Below are positions 56,932 to 64,000 of a stretch of DNA of 64,000 nt, piece by piece. How positions within the stretch are numbered: the stretch's first letter is position 1; every line of letters begins with the position of its first letter. The notes below the pieces were generated by a model. It made no database searches, was not told the origin of the DNA, and saw only the letters and a list, made by a program, of their open reading frames with translations. A program made the position numbers and the translations under genes. Source of the stretch: an uncultured Thalassotalea sp. (GTDB taxonomy: Bacteria > Pseudomonadota > Gammaproteobacteria > Enterobacterales > Alteromonadaceae). The stretch lies in NCBI GenBank assembly GCA_947492575.1, contig CANLNK010000001.1, positions 558,001 through 622,000 of the forward strand, given 5' to 3'.

Positions 56932-58488
56932 GTGTCAAACGCAGTGTTTGTGGGTGAACAGCAGAAAAATAGTAAACAAATTCAAAAGCCTCTGAACATC
57001 GTTATTTTGGGTGGTGGAACAGCTGGCTGGATGGCTGCAAACCTGATGATCAAACGCTGGGGAAACCGAGCGAATATTCGGTTAGTGGAGTCACCCGATG
57101 TAGGTATTATCGGCGTAGGTGAGGGGTCCACGCCAAGTTTAAGGCGGTTTTTTCAATTGATTGATGTTGAAGAACATCAATGGATGCCTCGTTGCCAAGC
57201 AACTTACAAACTCAATATCAGTTTTAAAGACTGGTCGCCTGCATCAGGTATTCAAGCGTATAGCCATCCTTTTCCAGCGCAGGTCGATAGCTTTACCAAA
57301 CGCGCGTTTATGGTTAATACCCGAACGCGTAGGATGGGGCTTAAAACCCATACGCTTCCACAAGACTTTTTGTTGAATGGTCTGTTGGCTAATGAATATT
57401 GCGGCCCAAAGGCACCAGCGAACTTTCCTTTCAAACTTGAATACGGCTACCACTTTAATTCTGGTTTGTTGGGGGATTTTCTGTCAGAGCTTGCTCAGCA
57501 GCGAGGTGTCGCCTATCAGCAAGCCCACGTAATCTCTGTTGAACAACACCCGAATGGTGAATTAGCTGCATTGGTGACGGATTCTGGTGAAAAAATAGCA
57601 GGTGATTTGTTTATCGATTGCACTGGTTTTGCCGCGCTATTGATGCAGAAAACGCTGGGTGTCGAATTTAATAGCTACAAGGAGAACCTGTTCAATGACT
57701 CCGCAGTGGTAGCGCCGACCCCAATGCTTTCAGGTGAACAAGGGGATATTCCAGTTGAAACGACATCGACGGCTTTATCCAACGGGTGGTGCTGGAAAAT
57801 TCCGCTAACTGAGCGTTTTGGCAATGGCTATGTCTATGCCAGTGATTTTATTTCGGCTGACCAAGCTGAAACGGAATTTAGACAGCATTTAGGTTTGCTA
57901 GATAGCGACCAAGCTGTTAACCATCTAAAGATGAAAGTGGGATCACTTAGCCAACATTGGTCACAGAACTGCATTGCGTTAGGTCTTTCTCAAGGCTTTA
58001 TAGAACCACTGGAAGCAACTGCGTTGCATTTAGTTCAAGTGAGTATTGAGCTATTTATGCAGCAGTTTGAAGCTGGAGGTTTTACCGATCAGAATAGAGC
58101 TCAGTTTAATCAGCAAATGGCGGAAAGGTTTGCGGGGGTAAGGGATTATATTGTGGCGCATTACAAGCTCAATACCCGAGACGATAGCGAGTATTGGCGT
58201 GCAAATCGCGAAAACATGGCGTTATCAGACTCACTCAAGCAACTGCTTCATATTTGGTATTCGAAGGGAGATTTAAGCGAAGAAATAGCGCGACAAAATA
58301 TCTCTACGCATTTCGATGATGTCTCTTGGCATTGTCTACTTGCTGGCTACGGAGCATTTCCTGACTTGCATCCTAACCAACCAGGTAAAGGTGATTTGTA
58401 TCAAGAACAAGGTATTCAAGCCTTTTTGTCTGGCTGTCGATTAAACTTCAAATCTCACCGGGAGAATTTATCGACATTTTCAAATTAG
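56932..58488 (+). CDS. Flavin-dependent (tryptophan-)halogenase family protein 2
   Basis: 518 residues, GTG start 53 bp after the first copy, so likely one transcript. FAD loop GGGTAGWMA (27-35), VGEGSTPSL, lysine K93 (ATYKLNISF), the family motif WCWKIP, and GFIEPLEATALHL with the partner Glu. It shares the order and key residues of protein 1 but has low overall identity, so the two are old paralogues, not a recent duplication. As a pair they could act on two substrates or as a heteromer. The start could also be the GTG at 56944; both fit. Confidence 0.83.
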   Translation: MSNAVFVGEQQKNSKQIQKPLNIVILGGGTAGWMAANLMIKRWGNRANIRLVESPDVGIIGVGEGSTPSLRRFFQLIDVEEHQWMPRCQATYKLNISFKDWSPASGIQAYSHPFPAQVDSFTKRAFMVNTRTRRMGLKTHTLPQDFLLNGLLANEYCGPKAPANFPFKLEYGYHFNSGLLGDFLSELAQQRGVAYQQAHVISVEQHPNGELAALVTDSGEKIAGDLFIDCTGFAALLMQKTLGVEFNSYKENLFNDSAVVAPTPMLSGEQGDIPVETTSTALSNGWCWKIPLTERFGNGYVYASDFISADQAETEFRQHLGLLDSDQAVNHLKMKVGSLSQHWSQNCIALGLSQGFIEPLEATALHLVQVSIELFMQQFEAGGFTDQNRAQFNQQMAERFAGVRDYIVAHYKLNTRDDSEYWRANRENMALSDSLKQLLHIWYSKGDLSEEIARQNISTHFDDVSWHCLLAGYGAFPDLHPNQPGKGDLYQEQGIQAFLSGCRLNFKSHRENLSTFSN

Positions 58489-58647
58489 TTATTCGCAATC
58501 TCATTTTTTGAGACGTTTGAAATAACCGATATTTGGGGGCAATGTTTTGTTTTTACCTGCCATTTGTTCCAGCTAGTCGGCAATGAGCCAAATGGCGAAT
58601 ATGCGCGTATACATAAAACTAGCCCCTCTAATATGGAGCTCTGCTTT

Positions 58648-59139
58648 ATGCGTTATCAAAAGTTCGGAATAGTTGCGATTGCGGTTGCTGTCGGTATTGG
58701 ACTATCAGGTTTTGAGACGAGCTCACAAGTGCTTTCAGCCCAAAAGAATTTAAGCGAACTTGAATGGAAGAAACGTTTGTTGTTGGTGAAAGTGCACGAA
58801 CTTGATTCTCTCGACAGCCTCATTAGACAGCTAGACTATCGCGAGTTGGCTGAGCTAAAGCTAGAAGTTTATGCGCTGGTGGCTAATCAAGGCTTTCAGT
58901 TGCTGCCAAGTGGCGTAATTAAACGCACACCTAACTACGATGAATCTCTGGCGCTCACTCTAAATACCGGACAAGTGAGCGAGGAAAGCGCGGTCGACAA
59001 TGTCATATTAAAAGGACTCGATGGCGGCGTTAAAGGCTTTTTCCCTCTTGAAGGCATTCAGTTGGGCGAAATTAGGGCTCTCATAGACACCATGCCGATG
59101 AGACAGTCTGAGTTGAAGACTCGACTTTCTGTTAGATAG
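58648..59139 (+). CDS. Small membrane-anchored or exported protein, unknown
   Basis: 163 residues from the ATG at 58648, with GGAG at 58635-58638. A hydrophobic N terminus (YQKFGIVAIAVAVGIGLSG) suggests an uncut anchor or signal. The rest is rich in Leu, Glu and Lys with a likely helix (LEWKKRLLLVKVHELDSLDSLI), and ends in a mixed domain. I do not recognise it. It is in the same direction as the halogenase pair, 159 bp downstream, and is followed by a terminator, so it may be part of that transcript. Confidence 0.6.
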   Translation: MRYQKFGIVAIAVAVGIGLSGFETSSQVLSAQKNLSELEWKKRLLLVKVHELDSLDSLIRQLDYRELAELKLEVYALVANQGFQLLPSGVIKRTPNYDESLALTLNTGQVSEESAVDNVILKGLDGGVKGFFPLEGIQLGEIRALIDTMPMRQSELKTRLSVR

Positions 59140-59174
59140 ATTTCGAATTGAGTACTGTTTTCTAGGTAAGACGA

Positions 59175-59199
59175 AAAAAGGAGCCAATGGCTCCTTTTT
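59175..59199. terminator. Bidirectional terminator before the convergent amylase gene
   Basis: AAAAAGGAGCC, loop AAT, GGCTCCTTTTT: a perfect 11-bp stem with A/T runs on both sides, between two convergent genes. Confidence 0.9.
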
Positions 59200-59258
59200 A
59201 GCTAATAACAGTGGGTATTCAACACCCCAAACAGAACTTTCAATCGTGCCCCACCTGT

Positions 59259-61112
59259 TTATTTTAAATTGTAAATAGCCATACTTAACGGTGACATTAC
59301 AATCTTCGCTTGCTTGTTATCAACCGCTAACGATTGAGGCTTGCCAATAGTGTAGAGCGGTTCAATTGTTGCTGACACAGCTTCTACTGCAAACTGAGCA
59401 CTTTGCTCATTGGACGAAGTATTAAACACCACTAATTGCTGATCGCCTGAATCTAATGTACGGGTAACGGCGAAGATTTCTGCTTTATCAGACGAGTAGA
59501 CGACATCTTGTTGACCAAAACGAAGTGGTTTGTGTGCTTGGTATACATCAGCCATTTCTCTGAACGCTTGATAGAGCGGGTGCTGTTGGTCAAAGTTGTC
59601 ATCTGCGGTCGTTTTCGTCGTGCCAAGTAGTACATCGTCGTTGTAGCTTGGCACAAGTGAAGGCATCATGTCTTGGCGTGAATCATGGTTGCCACCATCA
59701 CCTACAAAGCCTTGCTCTGAACCATAATAAACAACTGGAATACCGCGTAAGAAATACATCATGCTGTGGGCTAGCGTTAAACGGTCAAGTTTTTCTTGCT
59801 GGCTATAATTGTGATCGCTTTTCTCTAAATACCAAGCTAGACGACCAAAGTCATGATTGCCGACAAAGTTCAGTAGTTGGTTCTCATTACTGTCGTGATC
59901 TCGATACTTCATATCTTGGGCAAATAAATTAGCGAGTTCGCTAGTCCCTTTTTGATCGACCAGAACGTTTCTCACTGAAAATGCAAAGCCAAAGTCTAAT
60001 ACTGATGGAACTTTGCCTTGTGTGGTGTATTTGCTTAAAACGTCTGGGTTGCCGTCGAATACTTCACCAAAAATAAAAAATTTCGGTAGGCCAAGCGATT
60101 GTGCATGAGCCATTATTGGAGGTACAAAACCTTGCCAGAATTCAATGTTGACGTGCTTAACGGTGTCGATGCGGAAGCCATCTGGTTTAAATTCTGAAAT
60201 GATGTCGTTAAAAATATCTACCATACCTTCAACCACGGCTGGATCATCGGTATTAATATCATCTAAGCCAAAAAAATCACCATAGACAGAGTTTTCACCC
60301 TGGAATGTCGAGTCGCCTTGGTTGTGGTAGTACTTAGGATCGTTTAACCATTCCGGTACTTTCACGCCTTCGCTACCTGCTGGAATAAATGGTGTGTATT
60401 TATTACCAGCAGCAACCTGCGCAAGTGATTTATACTCGCATTGTTGCTCTACATCTGAAACAACGATGTTGGTGCCGTCACCATGACATTCACTGTATTT
60501 AATTACGTCAGCCGTATGGTTGGTAATAATATCGAAAAATACTTTGATATTGTTTTCATGAGCAGTATCGATAAAGCGCTTTAAGTCAGCATTAGTGCCG
60601 AGGTGGGGGTCAATTTCAGTAAAGTCTAACACCCAGTAACCATGGTAACCGGTGATATTACCTTGAACCGCTTGATTACGAAGGATTGGAGTCAACCAAA
60701 TAGCGGTGATGCCCATATCTTTCAAGTAAGGGATTTTGTCTGTTAAGCCTTTTACATCACCACCGTGATAATGACCTTTTTTCGTAGGATCAAAGCCGCC
60801 TTGTGATAACGCTATGGTTTTAGAACCATTGTCATTATCGGCATCGCCATTGTTAAAACGATCTGGCAATACGAAATAAAATACGTCGTCTTGAACGTCA
60901 CGAGTTAGATAGGGAGCTAATTGATCTGCTGTAACTGGCTTAATAGCGCTAGTTTGAGCTACATCCACTGCTTGACTCGATTCTTGCTTGGACTCTTGCT
61001 TAGTCGCCTGTTCGCTTGTTGATGTTCCTTGATTAAAACAACCAGAGAGCGTGCCTGATAGTGCCACTGTAAGTGAGATGATAGTGGCGAGTTTACTTAC
61101 TTTTATTGTCAT
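59259..61112 (-). CDS. GH13 alpha-amylase lipoprotein
   Basis: 617 residues. The ATG at 61112 begins a lipoprotein signal ending in LSGC; a longer frame reaching 61202 would swallow the promoter and operator. After a low-complexity linker comes a GH13 barrel: region I FFDIITNHTADV, nucleophile D316 (GFRIDTVKH), acid/base E350 (IFGEVFDG), stabiliser D421 (VGNHDFGR), then a C-terminal beta domain. The YFVLPDRFNNGDADNDNG start of the barrel has the acidic, calcium-binding style of secreted amylases. Likely endo-acting on starch at the cell surface. Under operator 61183-61196 and ended by the terminator at 59175. Confidence 0.9.
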   Translation of the reverse strand: MTIKVSKLATIISLTVALSGTLSGCFNQGTSTSEQATKQESKQESSQAVDVAQTSAIKPVTADQLAPYLTRDVQDDVFYFVLPDRFNNGDADNDNGSKTIALSQGGFDPTKKGHYHGGDVKGLTDKIPYLKDMGITAIWLTPILRNQAVQGNITGYHGYWVLDFTEIDPHLGTNADLKRFIDTAHENNIKVFFDIITNHTADVIKYSECHGDGTNIVVSDVEQQCEYKSLAQVAAGNKYTPFIPAGSEGVKVPEWLNDPKYYHNQGDSTFQGENSVYGDFFGLDDINTDDPAVVEGMVDIFNDIISEFKPDGFRIDTVKHVNIEFWQGFVPPIMAHAQSLGLPKFFIFGEVFDGNPDVLSKYTTQGKVPSVLDFGFAFSVRNVLVDQKGTSELANLFAQDMKYRDHDSNENQLLNFVGNHDFGRLAWYLEKSDHNYSQQEKLDRLTLAHSMMYFLRGIPVVYYGSEQGFVGDGGNHDSRQDMMPSLVPSYNDDVLLGTTKTTADDNFDQQHPLYQAFREMADVYQAHKPLRFGQQDVVYSSDKAEIFAVTRTLDSGDQQLVVFNTSSNEQSAQFAVEAVSATIEPLYTIGKPQSLAVDNKQAKIVMSPLSMAIYNLK

Positions 61113-61142
61113 TGTAGTTTTTGTTCGCTTTGCTGATTTCTG

Positions 61143-61171
61143 ATTATATTTAATCGCAGAAACCGTGTCAT
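61143..61171 (-). promoter_or_regulatory. Candidate promoter of the amylase gene
   Basis: On the minus strand: -35 ATGACA (five of six), 17-bp spacer, -10 TATAAT (perfect). This is the best promoter match of the starch locus and lies 31 bp ahead of the chosen start. The operator is 11 bp upstream of the -35 box. Confidence 0.7.
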
Positions 61172-61182
61172 TGTCATATGTC

Positions 61183-61196
61183 TGCATACGTATGCG
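61183..61196. promoter_or_regulatory. Starch-regulon operator, site 5
   Basis: TGCATACGTATGCG, the most symmetric copy: its inner GCATACGTATGC is a perfect 12-bp palindrome. It lies 71 bp upstream of the amylase start. Confidence 0.78.
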
Positions 61197-61223
61197 GAGC
61201 AAGTATTTATCGTTGTTATATGA

Positions 61224-61598
61224 GGGCGTGTTGATCTTTCGATGCTATTTTTGCAGCAATTTATGATGTTTTTATACAAGGCAGAGCTTATGCAGTGTGG
61301 TTATTCCACATAAATAAGCGATAAAGACTTTGTGCTCCTGCAAAGTCTCCTTACCCTATATCCTTGTAGGGCAACGTAGTAGAAAGGCATCATAAATGCT
61401 GTCCCCAATATGTAGTAAAAGGATTCGTTTAAATGCATTTTTCTCATTGATGCCTGCACGGATGCAGGTACAAAGATTATGCAGGAGCATAATAATCGGT
61501 ACTTGCTCTGTGCGTAGAATAACTATGCGTATCACAAGTGCCTCGATAAAAATGCATTTAATTCGAACAAAATTTAACCTTGAAAGAGCAACACGCCC
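61224..61598. mobile_element. MITE-like non-coding element, copy 2 (375 bp)
   Basis: Inverted relative to the copy at 18061-18372, with ends GGGCGTGTTGATCTTTC and GAAAGAGCAACACGCCC. Nearly all of copy 1 is present; about 60 bp are extra here, including a perfect hairpin at 61325-61348 (AGACTTTG, loop, CAAAGTCT) and CCCTA/TAGGG. Left flank ends GA and right flank starts TA, so no clean TA duplication remains. It lies 12 bp beyond the malQ stop codon. Confidence 0.85.
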
Positions 61599-61610
61599 TA
61601 AGCGAGTCGT

Positions 61611-63839
61611 TTACTCTTGCTTCGGACGGCAATCTCGCATCGTGCTATTAAGATATTGAACATTGTCTTGGTCCATTATCACATCTGTTGATATTGGCAA
61701 CTTCCGTCGCCAATTAGGGTGCTCATTAACGGTACCAGGCATATTCACTTGCCTAGTTAATCCTAACGCATCCTCCAACGGAACCAATTGAAGGAAACTG
61801 AGCGACTTAGCTAGAAAAGCTTGGCTTGCTATTGCCATGTTTTTATCCAAAGCACTTATCGATTCTTTGCTTGTGTCGAGTTGCACGTCTTCGTCTAGTC
61901 GTTTTGTGATGGCATCGATATTGTCTATTAATGCCATGTCAGTTAATGCTGCGATAAGGTTATACCTGTCAGTAGAACGAGTTGTTGCTTCCCATCGTTC
62001 CATTGTTTCATTTGGGTATAGGGCGAGCTGCCTTTTTAATGTTAAATCTTCACCTTGCCACCAGCCGCAAAGTGTCGGTAAGTCATGAGTGGAAACGGTA
62101 ACCATCGACATTTCGGGGTAAGTATCGGGTCGTTTAAACAAACCCGATGACCACTTTTCAAAATATAAGACTTTGTAGCTTAGCAACCCCCGATTTTGGA
62201 TTTGTTCACTAAATCCTTCCGGCACTGTGCCTAGATCTTCGCCTATGACTAAACATTTATTCCGCTGCGACTCCAAGGCAATGATACTGAGGAGTTCTTC
62301 AAACGGAAAGCTAATGTAAATCCCCTGATGTGCAGCAAACCCGGGCGCTACCCAATACTGTCTGAGCAGCCCAAGAATATGGTCTATGCGAATGGCACCC
62401 GCGTATTGCATAGCGCTCCTAAGTGCTTGAATAAAGGGTTGGTAAGCCTGCTGTCTTAACACTGAGGGATTCATTGGAGTGAGTCCCCAATTTTGTCCGA
62501 GTGTATTCATGGCATCGGGCGGGGCGCCGATGCTTGCGCCAGAAACATAAAGTGCCTGATTAGCCCAAACTTCAACACCAGAACCATCGCAGCCAACGGC
62601 AAGATCAAGGTACAAGCCAATAGGCATGTTATGTTGTTGACAGAGGACTTGTGCGCTCGACAATTGAAGATGTGCTAACCACTGTAAATAGCAGAAATAG
62701 TCAATGCGTTTGCTGTGTTCCTCTTGAAATGCTCTAACCGCTTCGCCTTCAAGTTTTTGATACGCTTCTGGCCAAGTTTGCCAGCCATAATTGTCTTCGT
62801 TCTGCTCGCGGAAGAACTCATACAGGGCTTCATAAGTAGCATGGCTAATTAGTGCTTTGCCTTGTGCTTGCTTAAATTGCTCAAACTCTGCTGATGCTTC
62901 ATCACTCGTTTGGCAAAATTGTTCATAAAGTAACTCTAGTACTGGATACTTCAACGCTGCAACGGCGGGGTAATCGATTAACTCGCTATTTTGAGCATGA
63001 AGTTTGGTTGTCTTAAATTGCTCATTTGCCAATAGTTGTTGGGCAGCTTGGCAATGCTCAAAGCCATCTACAGATTCGACATCAATGTAAAGCGGATTGA
63101 GTAGACAACGACTCGAGGGTGAATATGGACTAAAGTGATAAGGGTTGTGCTGAAACAAAGGGTGGAGTGGGTTCAGACCAATAGCACTAGCGCCTTGAGC
63201 AGCGCTATCGGTAATGAGTGTATTTAAATCAGAAAAGTCACCCATTCCCCAGTTTCGTTCGCTCTTTAATGAATATAATTGAGCCGCAAAGCCCCATAAC
63301 TTATCGCTAGATACTTGGTGGGGGGCATAACAGGTTTTAGGGGCTACGATTAATTGGCAATTGTCGGACTGAACACCGTGTTCAATAGTGATGTTATGGT
63401 AACCTGCTTTGAGCGTTGGTAGCGGCAAAGAAAATTTATTAAATTGTTCCTCACTAAACCTAGCATATTCAATATGGGCTAAGTCCGACACCCAGCATTC
63501 ATCACTCAATTCCTTGTTATCTTCCGTACCTTCAATATTGATACGCCAAGTAAAATTATCTGCGACATCGGAAGGAATGCTCACAACGATTGTAGGGTAA
63601 TCGTCTTCCTCGCTAACAATATGGACATCTGGTAATAACTTTCTGAAACTTGCTTGCTTGACGTCACGGATATGACTCGCAAGAGCTTGCTCGCTATTGG
63701 CTTGGTAACCCATGGCATTTAGCAGCGCCGCCAGAGCATTGACATCGGCTTCAACAAAATCACCAAACGCGTTGGTATAGTTGGCGTGAAAACCAAGCAT
63801 TGAAGAGAGTTCTTTAATCCTTAACGTCAATTCTGACAT
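61611..63839 (-). CDS. malQ: 4-alpha-glucanotransferase (amylomaltase, GH77)
   Basis: Cytoplasmic enzyme that moves glucan segments between maltodextrins, releasing glucose. 742 residues with an N-terminal beta region (about 1-160) as in E. coli MalQ, then the GH77 barrel: nucleophile D486 (IRIDHILGL), acid/base E534 (VIGEDLGTVP), stabiliser D586 (STHDLPTLCGWW), and GMGDFSDL. No signal peptide. AGGAATGACAG precedes the ATG. It carries no starch operator in the visible upstream 161 bp, so it may be under other control or downstream of a gene outside the window. A MITE-like element follows directly. Confidence 0.94.
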   Translation of the reverse strand: MSELTLRIKELSSMLGFHANYTNAFGDFVEADVNALAALLNAMGYQANSEQALASHIRDVKQASFRKLLPDVHIVSEEDDYPTIVVSIPSDVADNFTWRINIEGTEDNKELSDECWVSDLAHIEYARFSEEQFNKFSLPLPTLKAGYHNITIEHGVQSDNCQLIVAPKTCYAPHQVSSDKLWGFAAQLYSLKSERNWGMGDFSDLNTLITDSAAQGASAIGLNPLHPLFQHNPYHFSPYSPSSRCLLNPLYIDVESVDGFEHCQAAQQLLANEQFKTTKLHAQNSELIDYPAVAALKYPVLELLYEQFCQTSDEASAEFEQFKQAQGKALISHATYEALYEFFREQNEDNYGWQTWPEAYQKLEGEAVRAFQEEHSKRIDYFCYLQWLAHLQLSSAQVLCQQHNMPIGLYLDLAVGCDGSGVEVWANQALYVSGASIGAPPDAMNTLGQNWGLTPMNPSVLRQQAYQPFIQALRSAMQYAGAIRIDHILGLLRQYWVAPGFAAHQGIYISFPFEELLSIIALESQRNKCLVIGEDLGTVPEGFSEQIQNRGLLSYKVLYFEKWSSGLFKRPDTYPEMSMVTVSTHDLPTLCGWWQGEDLTLKRQLALYPNETMERWEATTRSTDRYNLIAALTDMALIDNIDAITKRLDEDVQLDTSKESISALDKNMAIASQAFLAKSLSFLQLVPLEDALGLTRQVNMPGTVNEHPNWRRKLPISTDVIMDQDNVQYLNSTMRDCRPKQE

Positions 63840-64000
63840 CTGTCATTCCTTGTATTACTTTACATACAGTTGAAAGGGAAATAGCTGCTCACTATGTTTT
63901 GTACTTTTGCTTTTCGTTATTAAATGCAGTGTAACGATGTCCTACTTATCTCACTCTTAATTCCTCTTAGCTATTCATCGGTGAATTTGGTACCGTTCAT
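63840..64000. other. Upstream region of malQ, to the window edge
   Basis: Non-coding as far as seen, apart from the malQ ribosome site. No operator palindrome is visible. Confidence 0.4.

Noticed and set aside
61113-61202. N-terminal extension of the amylase
   Set aside because: It would include a perfect -10 box and the operator; the lipoprotein signal begins at 61112.
61396-61659. Open frame of 87 codons across MITE copy 2 and into malQ
   Set aside because: Antisense to the end of malQ and dependent on element sequence; no ribosome site or protein-like composition.

Overview
The window reads as chromosomal DNA of a marine, heterotrophic gammaproteobacterium of the Alteromonadales type (Colwelliaceae/Alteromonadaceae neighbourhood; genus not resolved). 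Support comes from the AT-leaning sequence, many large TonB-dependent receptors, an E. coli-like AcnB, a VF530-type small protein, GGDEF proteins and secreted starch-degrading lipoproteins. Almost all the DNA is coding and genes lie in short operons separated by clear hairpin terminators.

Layout: (1) 1-3.7 kb, the pyruvate dehydrogenase genes aceE (3' end), aceF and lpdA. (2) 3.9-9.6 kb, a TonB receptor followed by a secreted S9 serine peptidase and a small exported protein. (3) 9.7-15.6 kb, two different AcnB-family aconitases transcribed divergently. (4) 15.7-18.0 kb, a membrane diguanylate cyclase, a VF530-family protein and a single-span membrane protein. (5) 18.0-21.3 kb, the glycogen synthesis pair glgC-glgA, with a non-coding MITE-like element fused to the glgA stop codon. 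(6) 21.8-35.1 kb, a TPR-GGDEF protein, then a glutamine-synthetase-like protein, OvoA, a PLP enzyme (OvoB candidate), a TonB receptor, a LysR regulator and divergent hutH-hutU. This is a histidine-centred neighbourhood: ovothiol synthesis and histidine degradation side by side. (7) 35.2-63.8 kb, a starch/maltodextrin utilisation locus: two pullulanase-type lipoproteins, a secreted cyclomaltodextrinase-like GH13 enzyme, a GH31 alpha-glucosidase, a lipoprotein alpha-amylase, MalQ, two large TonB receptors, two flavin-dependent-halogenase-like proteins and an unrelated alpha/beta hydrolase.

How it fits together: surface lipoprotein pullulanases and amylase would cut starch or glycogen; the TonB receptors would import maltodextrins; the exported GH13 and GH31 enzymes would trim them; MalQ and GlgC/GlgA would handle glucans inside the cell. 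Five copies of a 14-bp palindrome (TGMATACGTATKCR) lie only in front of genes of the starch locus, which points to one LacI-family-type regulator acting on separate operons. In four of the five cases the palindrome sits just upstream of a plausible -35 box, a geometry more like activation than simple blocking. No regulator gene for these sites is in the window.

The most promising unusual items are the ovothiol cluster with its glutamine-synthetase-like first gene lacking usual metal-site histidine residues, the shared operator set, the inverted pair of MITE-like elements placed directly after glgA and malQ, and the halogenase-like pair inside a starch locus. All function calls rest on reading motifs by eye; no database search was possible.
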